Source of the DNA: Actinomycetes bacterium | GTDB lineage: Bacteria > Actinomycetota > Actinomycetes > Mycobacteriales > Mycobacteriaceae | DNA: 18,861 nt | Reading direction: 5' to 3' | Assembly: GCA_023432405.1 (NCBI GenBank) | Contig: JAEYUQ010000017.1 | Location: 1-18,861, forward strand | Shown here: one piece after another, positions 1 through 6,355 of the stretch | Layout of the letters: every line of letters begins with the position of its first letter | Numbering within the stretch: the stretch's first letter is position 1 | The notes under the pieces: model-generated | What the model was told of the DNA's origin: nothing | What the model saw: the letters and a program-made list of their open reading frames with translations, nothing else | Database searches by the model: none | Translations under genes and position numbers: made by a program

Positions 1-1
1 C

Positions 2-15
2 GGGAGGAAACTCCC
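2..15 (+). other. Small GAAA-loop hairpin upstream of fusA
   Basis: GGGAG and CTCCC form a perfect 5-bp stem closed by a GAAA tetraloop, 21 bases before the fusA start. No U-tract follows, so it is not a terminator. It lies in the gap where rpsG-fusA intergenic sequence is expected in the str operon. A role in processing or mRNA stability is only inference. Confidence 0.35.
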
Positions 16-36
16 ACACCAACTCAAGTTTGGGGT

Positions 37-2166
37 ATGACTGTGGCACAAGAAGTGCTTAAGGACCTTCACAAGGTTCGCAACATCGGCATCATGGCGC
101 ATATTGATGCCGGAAAAACTACCACTACTGAGCGCATCCTTTTCTACACCGGTATTAACCGGAAAGTGGGAGAGACCCATGATGGTGCTTCCACGACTGA
201 CTGGATGGAGCAGGAAAAAGAGCGCGGCATTACTATTACTTCGGCTGCTGTGACCTGTTTCTGGAATAACAACCAGATCAACATCATTGACACCCCTGGT
301 CACGTGGACTTCACCGTTGAGGTGGAGCGTTCTCTGCGTGTTCTGGACGGCGCCGTTGCGGTGTTCGACGGTAAGGAAGGCGTGGAGCCTCAGTCTGAGC
401 AGGTGTGGCGCCAGGCTGCGAAATACGATGTGCCTCGCATTTGCTTCATCAACAAGATGGACAAATTGGGTGCAGACTTCTACTTCTCTGTCAAAACCAT
501 TGAGGAGCGCCTGGGTGCTAAGCCTTTGGTTCTTCAGCTACCCATCGGCGCTGAGGATGATTTTGACGGCATTGTAGATCTGGTCAAGATGGAAGCTTTG
601 CTCTGGCCGGGCAAGGTGGACGTGGGAGTTGAGCCCCAGCGTGTCGAGATTCCTGAGGATCTTCAGGAGAAAGCTGCCGAGTACCGCGAGAAGCTCATCG
701 AAACCATCGCTGAGTCTGACGAGGCTCTCATGGAGAAGTACTTTGCTGGCGAGGAACTCTCCGAGGAAGAAATCAAGGGTGCTATCCGTAAACTGACCGT
801 CAACTCGGAGTTGTACCCCGTGTTGTGCGGTACGGCCTACCGCAACAAGGGTGTCCAGCCACTTCTCGACGCCGTTGTGGACTACCTGCCCAGCCCGCTG
901 GACGTGGGACACATCGAGGGCCACTCCGTCTCCAAGTCCGATGAGAAGATCACCCGCGAGCCTTCTGATGCTGAGCCTTTCTCTGCTCTGGCATTCAAGA
1001 TTGCCGCTCACCCGTTCTTTGGTAAGTTGACCTTCACTCGTGTGTACTCCGGCAAGGCTGAGCCGGGCGAGCAGGTGCTCAACTCAACCAAGGGGCACAA
1101 AGAGCGCATCGGCAAGATGTTCCAAATGCACGCCAATAAGGAGAATCCGGTGGAGGTTGCTCACGCCGGTAACATCTACGCCTTCATTGGTTTGAAGAAC
1201 ACCACCACTGGTGACACGCTCTGTGACATCAACAAGCCCATCATTTTGGAGTCGATGGACTTCCCGGATCCTGTGATTAAGGTCTCCATTGAGCCGAAGT
1301 CTAAGGCTGACCAAGAGAAACTCTCTGTGGCTATTCAGAAGCTTTCCGAAGAGGACCCCACGTTCACCGTGGAGTTGGATGAGGAGACTGGCCAGACCGT
1401 GATTGGCGGTATGGGCGAGCTTCACTTGGACATCTTGGTTGATCGCATGAAGCGTGAGTTCAAGGTTGAGGCTAATGTGGGTGCCCCACAGGTGGCCTAC
1501 CGCGAGACCATCCGCAAGACGGTGGAGAACCTGGAGTACACCCACAAGAAGCAGACCGGTGGTTCTGGTCAGTTCGCTCGCGTGATTATGACCTTCGAGC
1601 CTTACAACCCATCTGAGGATGAGCTGGAAGAGGGCGAGTCCCCGACCTACAAGTTTGTTAACGAGGTCACGGGTGGCCGCGTGCCGAAGGAGTACATCCC
1701 CTCCGTGGATGCCGGTGTTCAGGACGCCATGCAGTACGGCTTCCTTGCTGGGTTCCCCTTGGTGAACATCAAGGCCACCCTTTCCGACGGCGCTTATCAC
1801 GAGGTGGACTCCTCCGAGATGGCGTTCAAGATTGCTGGTGCCCAGGCTTTGAAGGAAGGCGTGGCTAAGGCCAAGCCCGTTCTCCTGGAGCCCATCATGG
1901 CTGTGGAAGTCACCACGCCTGAGGAGTACATGGGCACCGTTAATGGTGACATCAGCTCCCGCCGTGGTCAGGTTTACGCCATGGAGGATCGTTCCGGCGC
2001 CAAGGTTGTGAGGGCCAAGGTGCCGCTTTCTGAGATGTTTGGCTACATCGGTGATCTGCGTTCCGCAACTGCTGGACGCGCAAACTTCACCATGATTTTT
2101 GATTCCTACGCAGAGGTTCCTTCCTCCGTGTCGCAGGAAATCATTGCAGAGCGCAACGGCCAGTAA
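37..2166 (+). CDS. fusA: Elongation factor G
   Basis: This is the GTPase that drives ribosomal translocation and, with RRF, ribosome recycling in the cytoplasm. At 709 aa it is full length. The G-domain motifs are visible: AHIDAGKT at about 21-28 (P-loop), RGITI at 63-67 (switch I), DTPGH at 85-89 and NKMD at 139-142. Domains II to V follow without interruption. The N-terminus (HKVRNIGIMAHIDAGKTTTTER) is typical of Mycobacteriales EF-G. The GGGG at 31-34 is only 2 bases from ATG 37 but 8 from the in-frame GTG at 43, so the true start could be GTG 43, which would give VAQEVL. No promoter is visible, so it is probably co-transcribed from an upstream rpsL-rpsG. Unlike the usual str operon, tuf does not follow. 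Confidence 0.98.
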   Translation: MTVAQEVLKDLHKVRNIGIMAHIDAGKTTTTERILFYTGINRKVGETHDGASTTDWMEQEKERGITITSAAVTCFWNNNQINIIDTPGHVDFTVEVERSLRVLDGAVAVFDGKEGVEPQSEQVWRQAAKYDVPRICFINKMDKLGADFYFSVKTIEERLGAKPLVLQLPIGAEDDFDGIVDLVKMEALLWPGKVDVGVEPQRVEIPEDLQEKAAEYREKLIETIAESDEALMEKYFAGEELSEEEIKGAIRKLTVNSELYPVLCGTAYRNKGVQPLLDAVVDYLPSPLDVGHIEGHSVSKSDEKITREPSDAEPFSALAFKIAAHPFFGKLTFTRVYSGKAEPGEQVLNSTKGHKERIGKMFQMHANKENPVEVAHAGNIYAFIGLKNTTTGDTLCDINKPIILESMDFPDPVIKVSIEPKSKADQEKLSVAIQKLSEEDPTFTVELDEETGQTVIGGMGELHLDILVDRMKREFKVEANVGAPQVAYRETIRKTVENLEYTHKKQTGGSGQFARVIMTFEPYNPSEDELEEGESPTYKFVNEVTGGRVPKEYIPSVDAGVQDAMQYGFLAGFPLVNIKATLSDGAYHEVDSSEMAFKIAGAQALKEGVAKAKPVLLEPIMAVEVTTPEEYMGTVNGDISSRRGQVYAMEDRSGAKVVRAKVPLSEMFGYIGDLRSATAGRANFTMIFDSYAEVPSSVSQEIIAERNGQ

Positions 2167-2201
2167 CAGTTGCACTGGCCAGCCTTGACGACGCCGCTGT
2201 C

Positions 2202-2269
2202 TGTGGCTTAGTGCAAAAGCCTGCGGAGCCACACTCTGCTCATCCCCCACCTCGGGTGGGGGATTTTTT
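2202..2269 (+). terminator. Rho-independent terminator of fusA
   Basis: The core is a perfect 10-bp stem (2242-2251 with 2255-2264, ATCCCCCACC/GGTGGGGGAT) with a 3-base loop, followed by a run of T at 2264-2269. A weaker 7-bp stem (TGTGGCT at 2202-2208 with AGCCACA at 2227-2233) precedes it. The strong terminator shows that the str-type transcript ends after fusA here. Confidence 0.9.
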
Positions 2270-2732
2270 GCACTCATGGCTCAGTCGGGAAAGCCAGCAC
2301 TTTCAGCAAAGCAGTCAGTTTTTGTATAGGGATAATCGCCGCCGAGCACCGTTGATATGTACCTCATTGAGATGTTCTTGCTGAGCTTGTAAAAGGTTCA
2401 AGCCAGCTGTAATGCTCGAGGTAGTTCTCAGCACCCTTGATGTGCGTGACGTGTTCGATGTACCTGATCCACCTGATGCGCTTGCGAAGCTCATGAGACA
2501 GTGTGAGGCCCACAACCGGCACACCACTCACTCCGATCTCCATCAAGACACTGTTCGGTCTGGCGAGCTCTCTGAAAGGCAGGTTTTGGGAGGGCGGGGG
2601 CATCTCGGCCCCCTGGGGACATCTCGGCCCCCTGAGGACATCTTGGTCCCCCTGGTCTGACCCCTTTTACCCCTGTCTCTTAGAGATAACTAAGAAATCT
2701 GTCCGTTTCCTGGAGAAAATCTGTCAAAAGGC
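2270..2732. other. Gene-free stretch between fusA and secreted cluster
   Basis: I see no convincing gene here. Overlapping short open frames exist on both strands between about 2315 and 2660, but none has a clear ribosome binding site or a recognisable product. The stretch holds the 19-bp tandem repeat described separately. It could be decayed mobile-element sequence, but no transposase motif was recognised. Confidence 0.4.
2601..2656. repeat. 19-bp tandem repeat, about three copies
   Basis: Unit 1 (2601-2619, CATCTCGGCCCCCTGGGGA) and unit 2 (2620-2638) differ by one base. Unit 3 (from 2639) is diverged, with C-to-T changes and one inserted base. A G-rich tract (2589-2600) precedes the array. 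Short, direct, C/G-rich repeats of this sort can be protein-binding arrays or the ends of a degenerate insertion element; the sequence does not decide between these. Confidence 0.75.
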
Positions 2733-2761
2733 TTGCCGAGTTGGAGAAAAGCATTTACGAT
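2733..2761 (+). promoter_or_regulatory. Candidate sigma-A promoter of secreted cluster
   Basis: TTGCCG (-35, 2733-2738) and TACGAT (-10, 2756-2761) are separated by 17 bases. This is 48 bases before the first secreted-protein gene and leaves room for its strong Shine-Dalgarno sequence (AGGAGG, 2798-2803). Confidence 0.5.
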
Positions 2762-2808
2762 AACTTCGCATTGGTAGTTAAGACTTCCCATCTTTCCAGG
2801 AGGATTGT

Positions 2809-3357
2809 ATGTCCCGAGTTTCCCATGTAGTGTCCTCCGCTGTTGCGGCTGGTGTTATCGCAATTAGCGGCTTGGGTGTTCCCCAGGCGCTCGCAGCTGT
2901 TCCTGTTAATCCTGCTGTGCTTGGAGATCAGTGCTTTGTTGAGGGGCAAGCTGGTCAGCAGCTCACCATCACCGAGTCTGAGTTCCAGGTTGAGGGCACC
3001 AACACGGTTCGCAACGATAGCGATGAGGATTTGCCTCTTACTCAGACCATTCGTGAGGGCAGCAACAAGAGCTGGAATGTTGGCGGTTCCGTAAACTTTG
3101 ATCTGCTTGAGCTGTTCAATGTGACCTTCAGCTCCTCCTACTCAAGCACCCAGACATGGGAGGTAGGACAGACCCTCGGGCCATACCCCGTTCACCCAGG
3201 CAAGACTGGTGTTCTTGAATATGGCTTCCTGAACCAGCGCTTCGAGGGTAAGAACCTTGTGTGCAGTGGTGGTCAGTGGGCTGATACCGGACGTGACTTC
3301 TACGGAATGATTCCCAAGGAGCGTCACATCAAGGTGTCCATGCGCGATAACGACTAG
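2809..3357 (+). CDS. Small secreted protein, paralog 1 of 3
   Basis: I do not recognise a named family. The 182-aa product has a clear Sec signal peptide: a short basic start, a hydrophobic core and a predicted cut after ALA at about residue 29. The mature part is about 150 aa and has exactly two cysteines (C42, C152), probably a disulfide. The core runs from EFQVEGTNTV through a Ser/Thr-rich alternating segment (about 84-118) to GPYPVHPGKTG (124-134), and ends with ERHIKV. The same layout recurs in the next two genes. The Ser/Thr-rich beta pattern followed by a PxHPG turn recalls ETX/MTX2 (aerolysin-like) beta-pore formers; this is a weak, pattern-based inference. The start at 2809 is fixed by AGGAGG 5 bases upstream and by the signal peptide. 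Confidence 0.85.
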   Translation: MSRVSHVVSSAVAAGVIAISGLGVPQALAAVPVNPAVLGDQCFVEGQAGQQLTITESEFQVEGTNTVRNDSDEDLPLTQTIREGSNKSWNVGGSVNFDLLELFNVTFSSSYSSTQTWEVGQTLGPYPVHPGKTGVLEYGFLNQRFEGKNLVCSGGQWADTGRDFYGMIPKERHIKVSMRDND

Positions 3358-3360
3358 CCT

Positions 3361-3428
3361 TTCACGCAGTGAACGCGCTACTCACCGTTCGCTCACCACA
3401 ACGAAGTAGCGCGCACGCTTCACGCAGT
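3361..3428. repeat. Hairpin flanked by 10-bp direct repeats
   Basis: TTCACGCAGT occurs at 3361-3370 and again at 3419-3428. Between the copies lies a 9-bp perfect inverted repeat (CGCGCTACT 3374-3382, AGTAGCGCG 3405-3413) with a 22-base loop. It sits just after the stop of paralog 1. No T-run follows, so it is at best an imperfect terminator. A second small inverted repeat, GTAGT/ACTAC, lies nearby at about 3438-3451. Confidence 0.6.
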
Positions 3429-3522
3429 AATGCCTAGTAGTGAGTACTACACAAAATGGCACGTATCTCAATTACTACGGCACGCATTACATCTACAGCT
3501 TAAGAAAACTGGGGTTGAACCT

Positions 3523-4212
3523 ATGACCATCCGCAAGATGATGAGGCGAGTAGGCGCCGTCACGCTGTCTGTCGCTTTCGCCTTTGCAGGAGTTGGAGTG
3601 GCGAACGCCGGTCCGGCCAGCTATTCGCCGGATCAGTTTGAGCACCGTTCTGATTTCATCAATGATGAGCCATGCACGCCAACGGAAGAGGCAGATCTTA
3701 ACTATCACCCGTGGGAGCAGCACATCACGGATGAGTGGGATCGCTATAACGGCACGGCATCATTTACAAATACCTCTGATCGCCCTATTAAGTTCTCCTT
3801 GGAAGTGACAGAGGGCGTCAATGAGTCCGTGCAGGCTATGTCCTCAGGAAATATGTGGGCACCCTTCTTTAACGGTCTCAAGAACAAGTACGGCATCCAG
3901 AAGGTGTCGGAGTGGGCGAAAGGTGACCTGCTGGGGCCTGTGGTTGTTCAGCCCGGTGAGACCGTTCGCGCTGACTACGGCGTTCACATGATGAGCTTCA
4001 TCGGTCGTGTGCGCACCTGCGATAGGCAAACAGCACTCTGGCGCACTGAGCACTACTTCGGGGAGTACAAGGGCCAAGGTCCGCAGACCAGGTTTGTGGT
4101 GTGGCACCGCGCTACCGCTGAGGGTGATTACAGCAGCAACTACCAGAGGGTTGAGTCCCAAGAAGGCAGCTATGTGCCTCCAAGTGCTCCAACCATTGAT
4201 GGAGAAGTCTAA
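3523..4212 (+). CDS. Secreted protein, paralog 2 of 3
   Basis: This 229-aa exported protein is of unknown function. The start at ATG 3523 is chosen because it opens directly into a signal peptide (MTIRKMMRRVG, hydrophobic core, cut after ANA at residue 29). The frame is open further upstream to 3430, but that would bury the signal. The mature part again holds two cysteines (C51, C166) with the same spacing logic as its neighbours. It has an N-T-S-D segment near 82-86 and LGPVVVQPGETVRADYG at about 137-153, aligning with GPYPxHPGxxG in the other two. It is the most divergent member, with extra sequence at both ends of the core and a longer C-terminus. Its stop codon is immediately followed by the next start (TAAATG), so the two are translationally coupled. 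Confidence 0.8.
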   Translation: MTIRKMMRRVGAVTLSVAFAFAGVGVANAGPASYSPDQFEHRSDFINDEPCTPTEEADLNYHPWEQHITDEWDRYNGTASFTNTSDRPIKFSLEVTEGVNESVQAMSSGNMWAPFFNGLKNKYGIQKVSEWAKGDLLGPVVVQPGETVRADYGVHMMSFIGRVRTCDRQTALWRTEHYFGEYKGQGPQTRFVVWHRATAEGDYSSNYQRVESQEGSYVPPSAPTIDGEV

Positions 4213-4818
4213 ATGAGCGCTGTCCAGAAAATAACAGGAATTGCTCTGGCCGCAGCTCTGGCTGTCGGTATCGTGCAAGCTCCCGCTAACGCGGACGTCG
4301 TCTTGGGAGAGACAAATTCCGAGTGGACGCCCGTTGCTAAGCTTCCGGAGCTGGAAACTGGTCCGCAGCCTGGCAGTGTGTGCGAAACCCGCGGGGAAGT
4401 GCGGGAGTATGTGGAACTGGTGGGCTCCCACTTTGATGTTGAGGGCACCGTCTCCACGATGAATGATCTTCCCGATGCCGACGTCCCTCTTCAGCAGACG
4501 TTGAAAGAGGAGAAGCGGCGTCGCTGGGAGTGGTCCGCAGCTATTAGCGTGAAGCTGACGGAGGAGATCACGCGGAAGTACGGATGGGAGTACAACCGTG
4601 AGATGTTTTGGGCGCTGGGTCAGAACATTGGCCCTTACCCGCTGCACCCCGGTGAGCGTGGGACGATGGCGTGGGGCTTCATCATGGATGATTACACCAG
4701 CCAGCGCGTGCGTTGCGGGGCTTCTATGACCTGGGAGCCTATCGGACGTCTGGAAAGCGGATCGGCACCTCGTGAGCGTCACGTTGAGGTGAAGATCGAA
4801 AACATGAATGAGCAGTAG
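4213..4818 (+). CDS. Secreted protein, paralog 3 of 3
   Basis: This 201-aa exported protein is of unknown function. The signal peptide runs to ANA at about residue 27. Two cysteines are present in the mature chain (C57, C168). Shared elements with paralog 1 are: FDVEGTVST near 74-82, a D-x-PLQQT segment near 90-96, GPYPLHPGERG at 140-150, and a C-terminal PRERHVEV. The region equivalent to the Ser/Thr-rich stretch of paralog 1 is here charged (EEKRRRWEW), which argues against a simple shared membrane-inserting hairpin. The start directly abuts the previous stop with no gap, implying coupled translation and related amounts of paralogs 2 and 3. A large inverted repeat follows the gene. Confidence 0.82.
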   Translation: MSAVQKITGIALAAALAVGIVQAPANADVVLGETNSEWTPVAKLPELETGPQPGSVCETRGEVREYVELVGSHFDVEGTVSTMNDLPDADVPLQQTLKEEKRRRWEWSAAISVKLTEEITRKYGWEYNREMFWALGQNIGPYPLHPGERGTMAWGFIMDDYTSQRVRCGASMTWEPIGRLESGSAPRERHVEVKIENMNEQ

Positions 4819-4829
4819 ATTCAGAGCTT

Positions 4830-4912
4830 AAACCTGCTGGGTGGAGCCTCCGTGGGGAGTCTCTGGGGCATGTGTACGGGGTTCCAGCGCGAAGCTTCCG
4901 CCCAGCAGGTTT
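4830..4912 (+). terminator. Large inverted repeat ending the secreted-protein cluster
   Basis: AAACCTGCTGGG (4830-4841) and CCCAGCAGGTTT (4901-4912) are perfect complements. The stem extends inward to about 17 bp with two G-T pairs (4830-4846 with 4896-4912) and leaves a loop of about 49 bases. The right arm runs into a T-rich stretch (4910-4919). The position after paralog 3 and the T-rich end fit a terminator, but the loop is unusually large. Confidence 0.55.
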
Positions 4913-4938
4913 TCTGTTTCCTGCACTGCGCACGCTTG

Positions 4939-4944
4939 TATAGT
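4939..4944 (+). promoter_or_regulatory. -10 box of a candidate leaderless promoter for DUF202 pair
   Basis: TATAGT ends 7 bases before an in-frame GTG at 4952, the spacing seen in actinobacterial leaderless transcripts. No Shine-Dalgarno sequence precedes either ATG 4946 or GTG 4952. Confidence 0.45.
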
Positions 4945-4945
4945 G

Positions 4946-5341
4946 ATGGGCGTGGATGAACACGAACCGGATACTGAACCGGAAGATCGAGGGCGCTTTT
5001 CACGCTGGGTTCTTCCCGATGGTGTAGAACCAGATCCTCGTTTCACCTTGGCTAATGAACGCACCTTTTTGGCGTGGGTACGTACTTCTTTGGCTTTTCT
5101 TGCCGGTGGTGTCGCCATTGAGGCTTTCCCCCTATCCACCACCAGCCCTCGCCTGCGCCTCTGGCTTGCTGTGACCACAATTTCCTGTGGGCTTCTCATT
5201 GCTTGTGGTGCTGCTGTGCGCTGGTGGCGCGTGGAAATGGCTATGCGACGCCACCGTCCCCTCCCCGTCCCAGGGATCATCCCGCTACTCTCGCTGGTTG
5301 CTGCTGTCGCTGCGCTCAGTGCCATTCTGCTCCTTTTCTAG
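4946..5341 (+). CDS. DUF202 family membrane protein (YidH-like)
   Basis: This 131-aa integral membrane protein belongs to the DUF202 family, whose function is not established. The family hallmark is visible at residues 31-57: PRFTLANERTFLAWVRTSLA followed by a hydrophobic stretch. Three membrane segments can be drawn at about 43-62, 73-92 and 110-131, after an acidic cytosolic N-terminus. The frame is open further upstream to 4841, but those codons overlap the inverted repeat and do not resemble the family. Start choices are ATG 4946 or, if the transcript is leaderless, GTG 4952. A second DUF202 gene follows after 12 bases; such adjacent pairs are common, suggesting a heteromeric complex. Confidence 0.88.
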   Translation: MGVDEHEPDTEPEDRGRFSRWVLPDGVEPDPRFTLANERTFLAWVRTSLAFLAGGVAIEAFPLSTTSPRLRLWLAVTTISCGLLIACGAAVRWWRVEMAMRRHRPLPVPGIIPLLSLVAAVAALSAILLLF

Positions 5342-5353
5342 CAGGTCACACAG

Positions 5354-5695
5354 ATGCCTTCGATAAGCACAATTCCTAGTCACGAAGATCCAGGGCTCCA
5401 GCCAGAGCGCACATATCTGGCCTGGCAACGCACTATTTTGGCCTCGAGTGTGTGTTCCTTGGTCATCATTAAGTTCGTATCCACCTTCGGGCTTGCGGTG
5501 TATCTTGTGGCCGCCATTCTGTTGAGTAGTTTTCTTGTTATCTCATTTACTCAACGACGTCGCTATGTTCATGCAGTAGAGCATTTCAAGGCGGGCCGTG
5601 TTCTCCCGTCTCCACTCTCTGTGATTGTGCTGACAGGAACGTTGATGGTGTTCGGCACTGCTGAACTTGTGATGATTTTCGTTTTTCACACCTGA
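5354..5695 (+). CDS. DUF202 family membrane protein, second copy
   Basis: This 113-aa protein carries the short DUF202 signature near the N-terminus (DPGLQPERTYLAWQRT, residues 12-27). About three hydrophobic segments follow, at 28-44, 46-66 and 88-111. It lies 12 bases after the first DUF202 gene and is surely in the same transcript. The two are clearly related but diverged, so they are not a recent duplication. Function is unknown; partnership with the upstream copy is inference from gene order. Confidence 0.87.
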   Translation: MPSISTIPSHEDPGLQPERTYLAWQRTILASSVCSLVIIKFVSTFGLAVYLVAAILLSSFLVISFTQRRRYVHAVEHFKAGRVLPSPLSVIVLTGTLMVFGTAELVMIFVFHT

Positions 5696-5737
5696 TAGAG
5701 GAGAGCCTTTAGTGAGAGTAAGAAGGTGAAAGATAGT

Positions 5738-5756
5738 TAAAGCTATGCTAACCTAA
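5738..5756 (+). promoter_or_regulatory. DtxR/IdeR-like iron box 1
   Basis: The 19 bases match the DtxR consensus TTAGGTTAGGCTAACCTAA at 15 positions, with an intact right half (CTAACCTAA). The box overlaps a candidate -10 hexamer TATGCT (5744-5749), so binding would block transcription of the downstream gene when iron is plentiful. Confidence 0.65.
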
Positions 5757-5762
5757 TAGTAA

Positions 5763-5781
5763 TTAGGGAAGTGTACCCTAA
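5763..5781 (+). promoter_or_regulatory. DtxR/IdeR-like iron box 2
   Basis: TTAGGG and CCCTAA flank a 7-base centre, forming a perfect outer palindrome. The 19 bases match the DtxR consensus at 13-14 positions. It starts 25 bases after box 1 and ends 25 bases before the gene start. Two boxes in tandem make iron control more likely than either alone. Confidence 0.55.
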
Positions 5782-5806
5782 CCTTCTAGACCTGAAAGGG
5801 TGGACA

Positions 5807-6304
5807 ATGAAAGCCATGCGTCGTCTCACAGCAGCAGTCAGTGCTGCCTTGGTTGCCTGTTCTCTGGGAGCTCCGTTGGCTGGAGCTGCCGAAAGAATCT
5901 CTGTGTCCCTGGACAAGAACACTGTTCGCTGGGGTGAGAGTGTCAATGTTTCCATGAAAGGGCTTGACGCTAAAAAGGGCTACTATCTCCTCTTTTGCGA
6001 GAATGGTCCCGATGGTTTTCCCATTTGCGTGAAGAATGCAAAGAATCCCAAAGCACACCTCCGGTTGAACAATAACGTCACGGATTCAGGCGCTTTTCGT
6101 ATCAAGGACAACGGGACTGCCCATGCACAGCTACAGATCACCTCGCGCGACACCACTATGACCGGCCCTTATCCGAACCCCTTGCGCATCACCTGTGCTC
6201 TCGGCTGTAGGGTGGCAGTAACTTATGATCACCCCACATCCGCTCAGTCAGGCTCCTCAGTAGTTCCAAAAGTGCTGGCACAAGCAGCAATTACGGTGAA
6301 GTAG
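5807..6304 (+). CDS. Secreted neocarzinostatin-fold-like protein, probably iron-regulated
   Basis: This 165-aa exported protein has a signal peptide cut after AGA at about residue 27. The mature chain looks like an immunoglobulin-type beta sandwich of the neocarzinostatin family. It has four cysteines in two close pairs, C64-C74 (spacing 10) and C130-C134 (spacing 4), as in neocarzinostatin (C37-C47 and C88-C93). It also has GYYLLFC before the first pair and ITCALGCRVAVTY around the second. The family's apoproteins bind small hydrophobic ligands; here the ligand is unknown. There is no LPXTG or C-terminal membrane anchor. ATG 5807 is preferred over ATG 5771 because GAAAGG lies just upstream and the signal peptide starts there. 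The tandem iron boxes suggest de-repression under iron starvation, perhaps for haem or siderophore handling, but that role is inference. Confidence 0.75.
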   Translation: MKAMRRLTAAVSAALVACSLGAPLAGAAERISVSLDKNTVRWGESVNVSMKGLDAKKGYYLLFCENGPDGFPICVKNAKNPKAHLRLNNNVTDSGAFRIKDNGTAHAQLQITSRDTTMTGPYPNPLRITCALGCRVAVTYDHPTSAQSGSSVVPKVLAQAAITVK

Positions 6305-6355
6305 CTGCTCTGACACAGATCAAGGCCCTCAACTAGTGACCTCTCCTCCAAGGTG

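Noticed and set aside
2..15. GGGAG-GAAA-CTCCC as a terminator of rpsG.
   Set aside because: No T-run follows and the stem is only 5 bp, so it is listed only as a small hairpin.
1084..2277. Long open frame (397 codons) on the minus strand opposite fusA.
   Set aside because: It is the antisense shadow of a highly biased, GC-rich gene and has no ribosome binding site or family resemblance.
2315..2660. Overlapping short open frames on both strands after fusA (70-82 codons).
   Set aside because: None has a clear ribosome binding site, a recognisable motif or a consistent coding pattern; they overlap one another and run into the tandem repeat.
3844..4782. Minus-strand open frame of 312 codons across secreted paralogs 2 and 3.
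   Set aside because: Both plus-strand genes have signal peptides, matching cysteines and coupled stop-start junctions; the minus frame has none of these.
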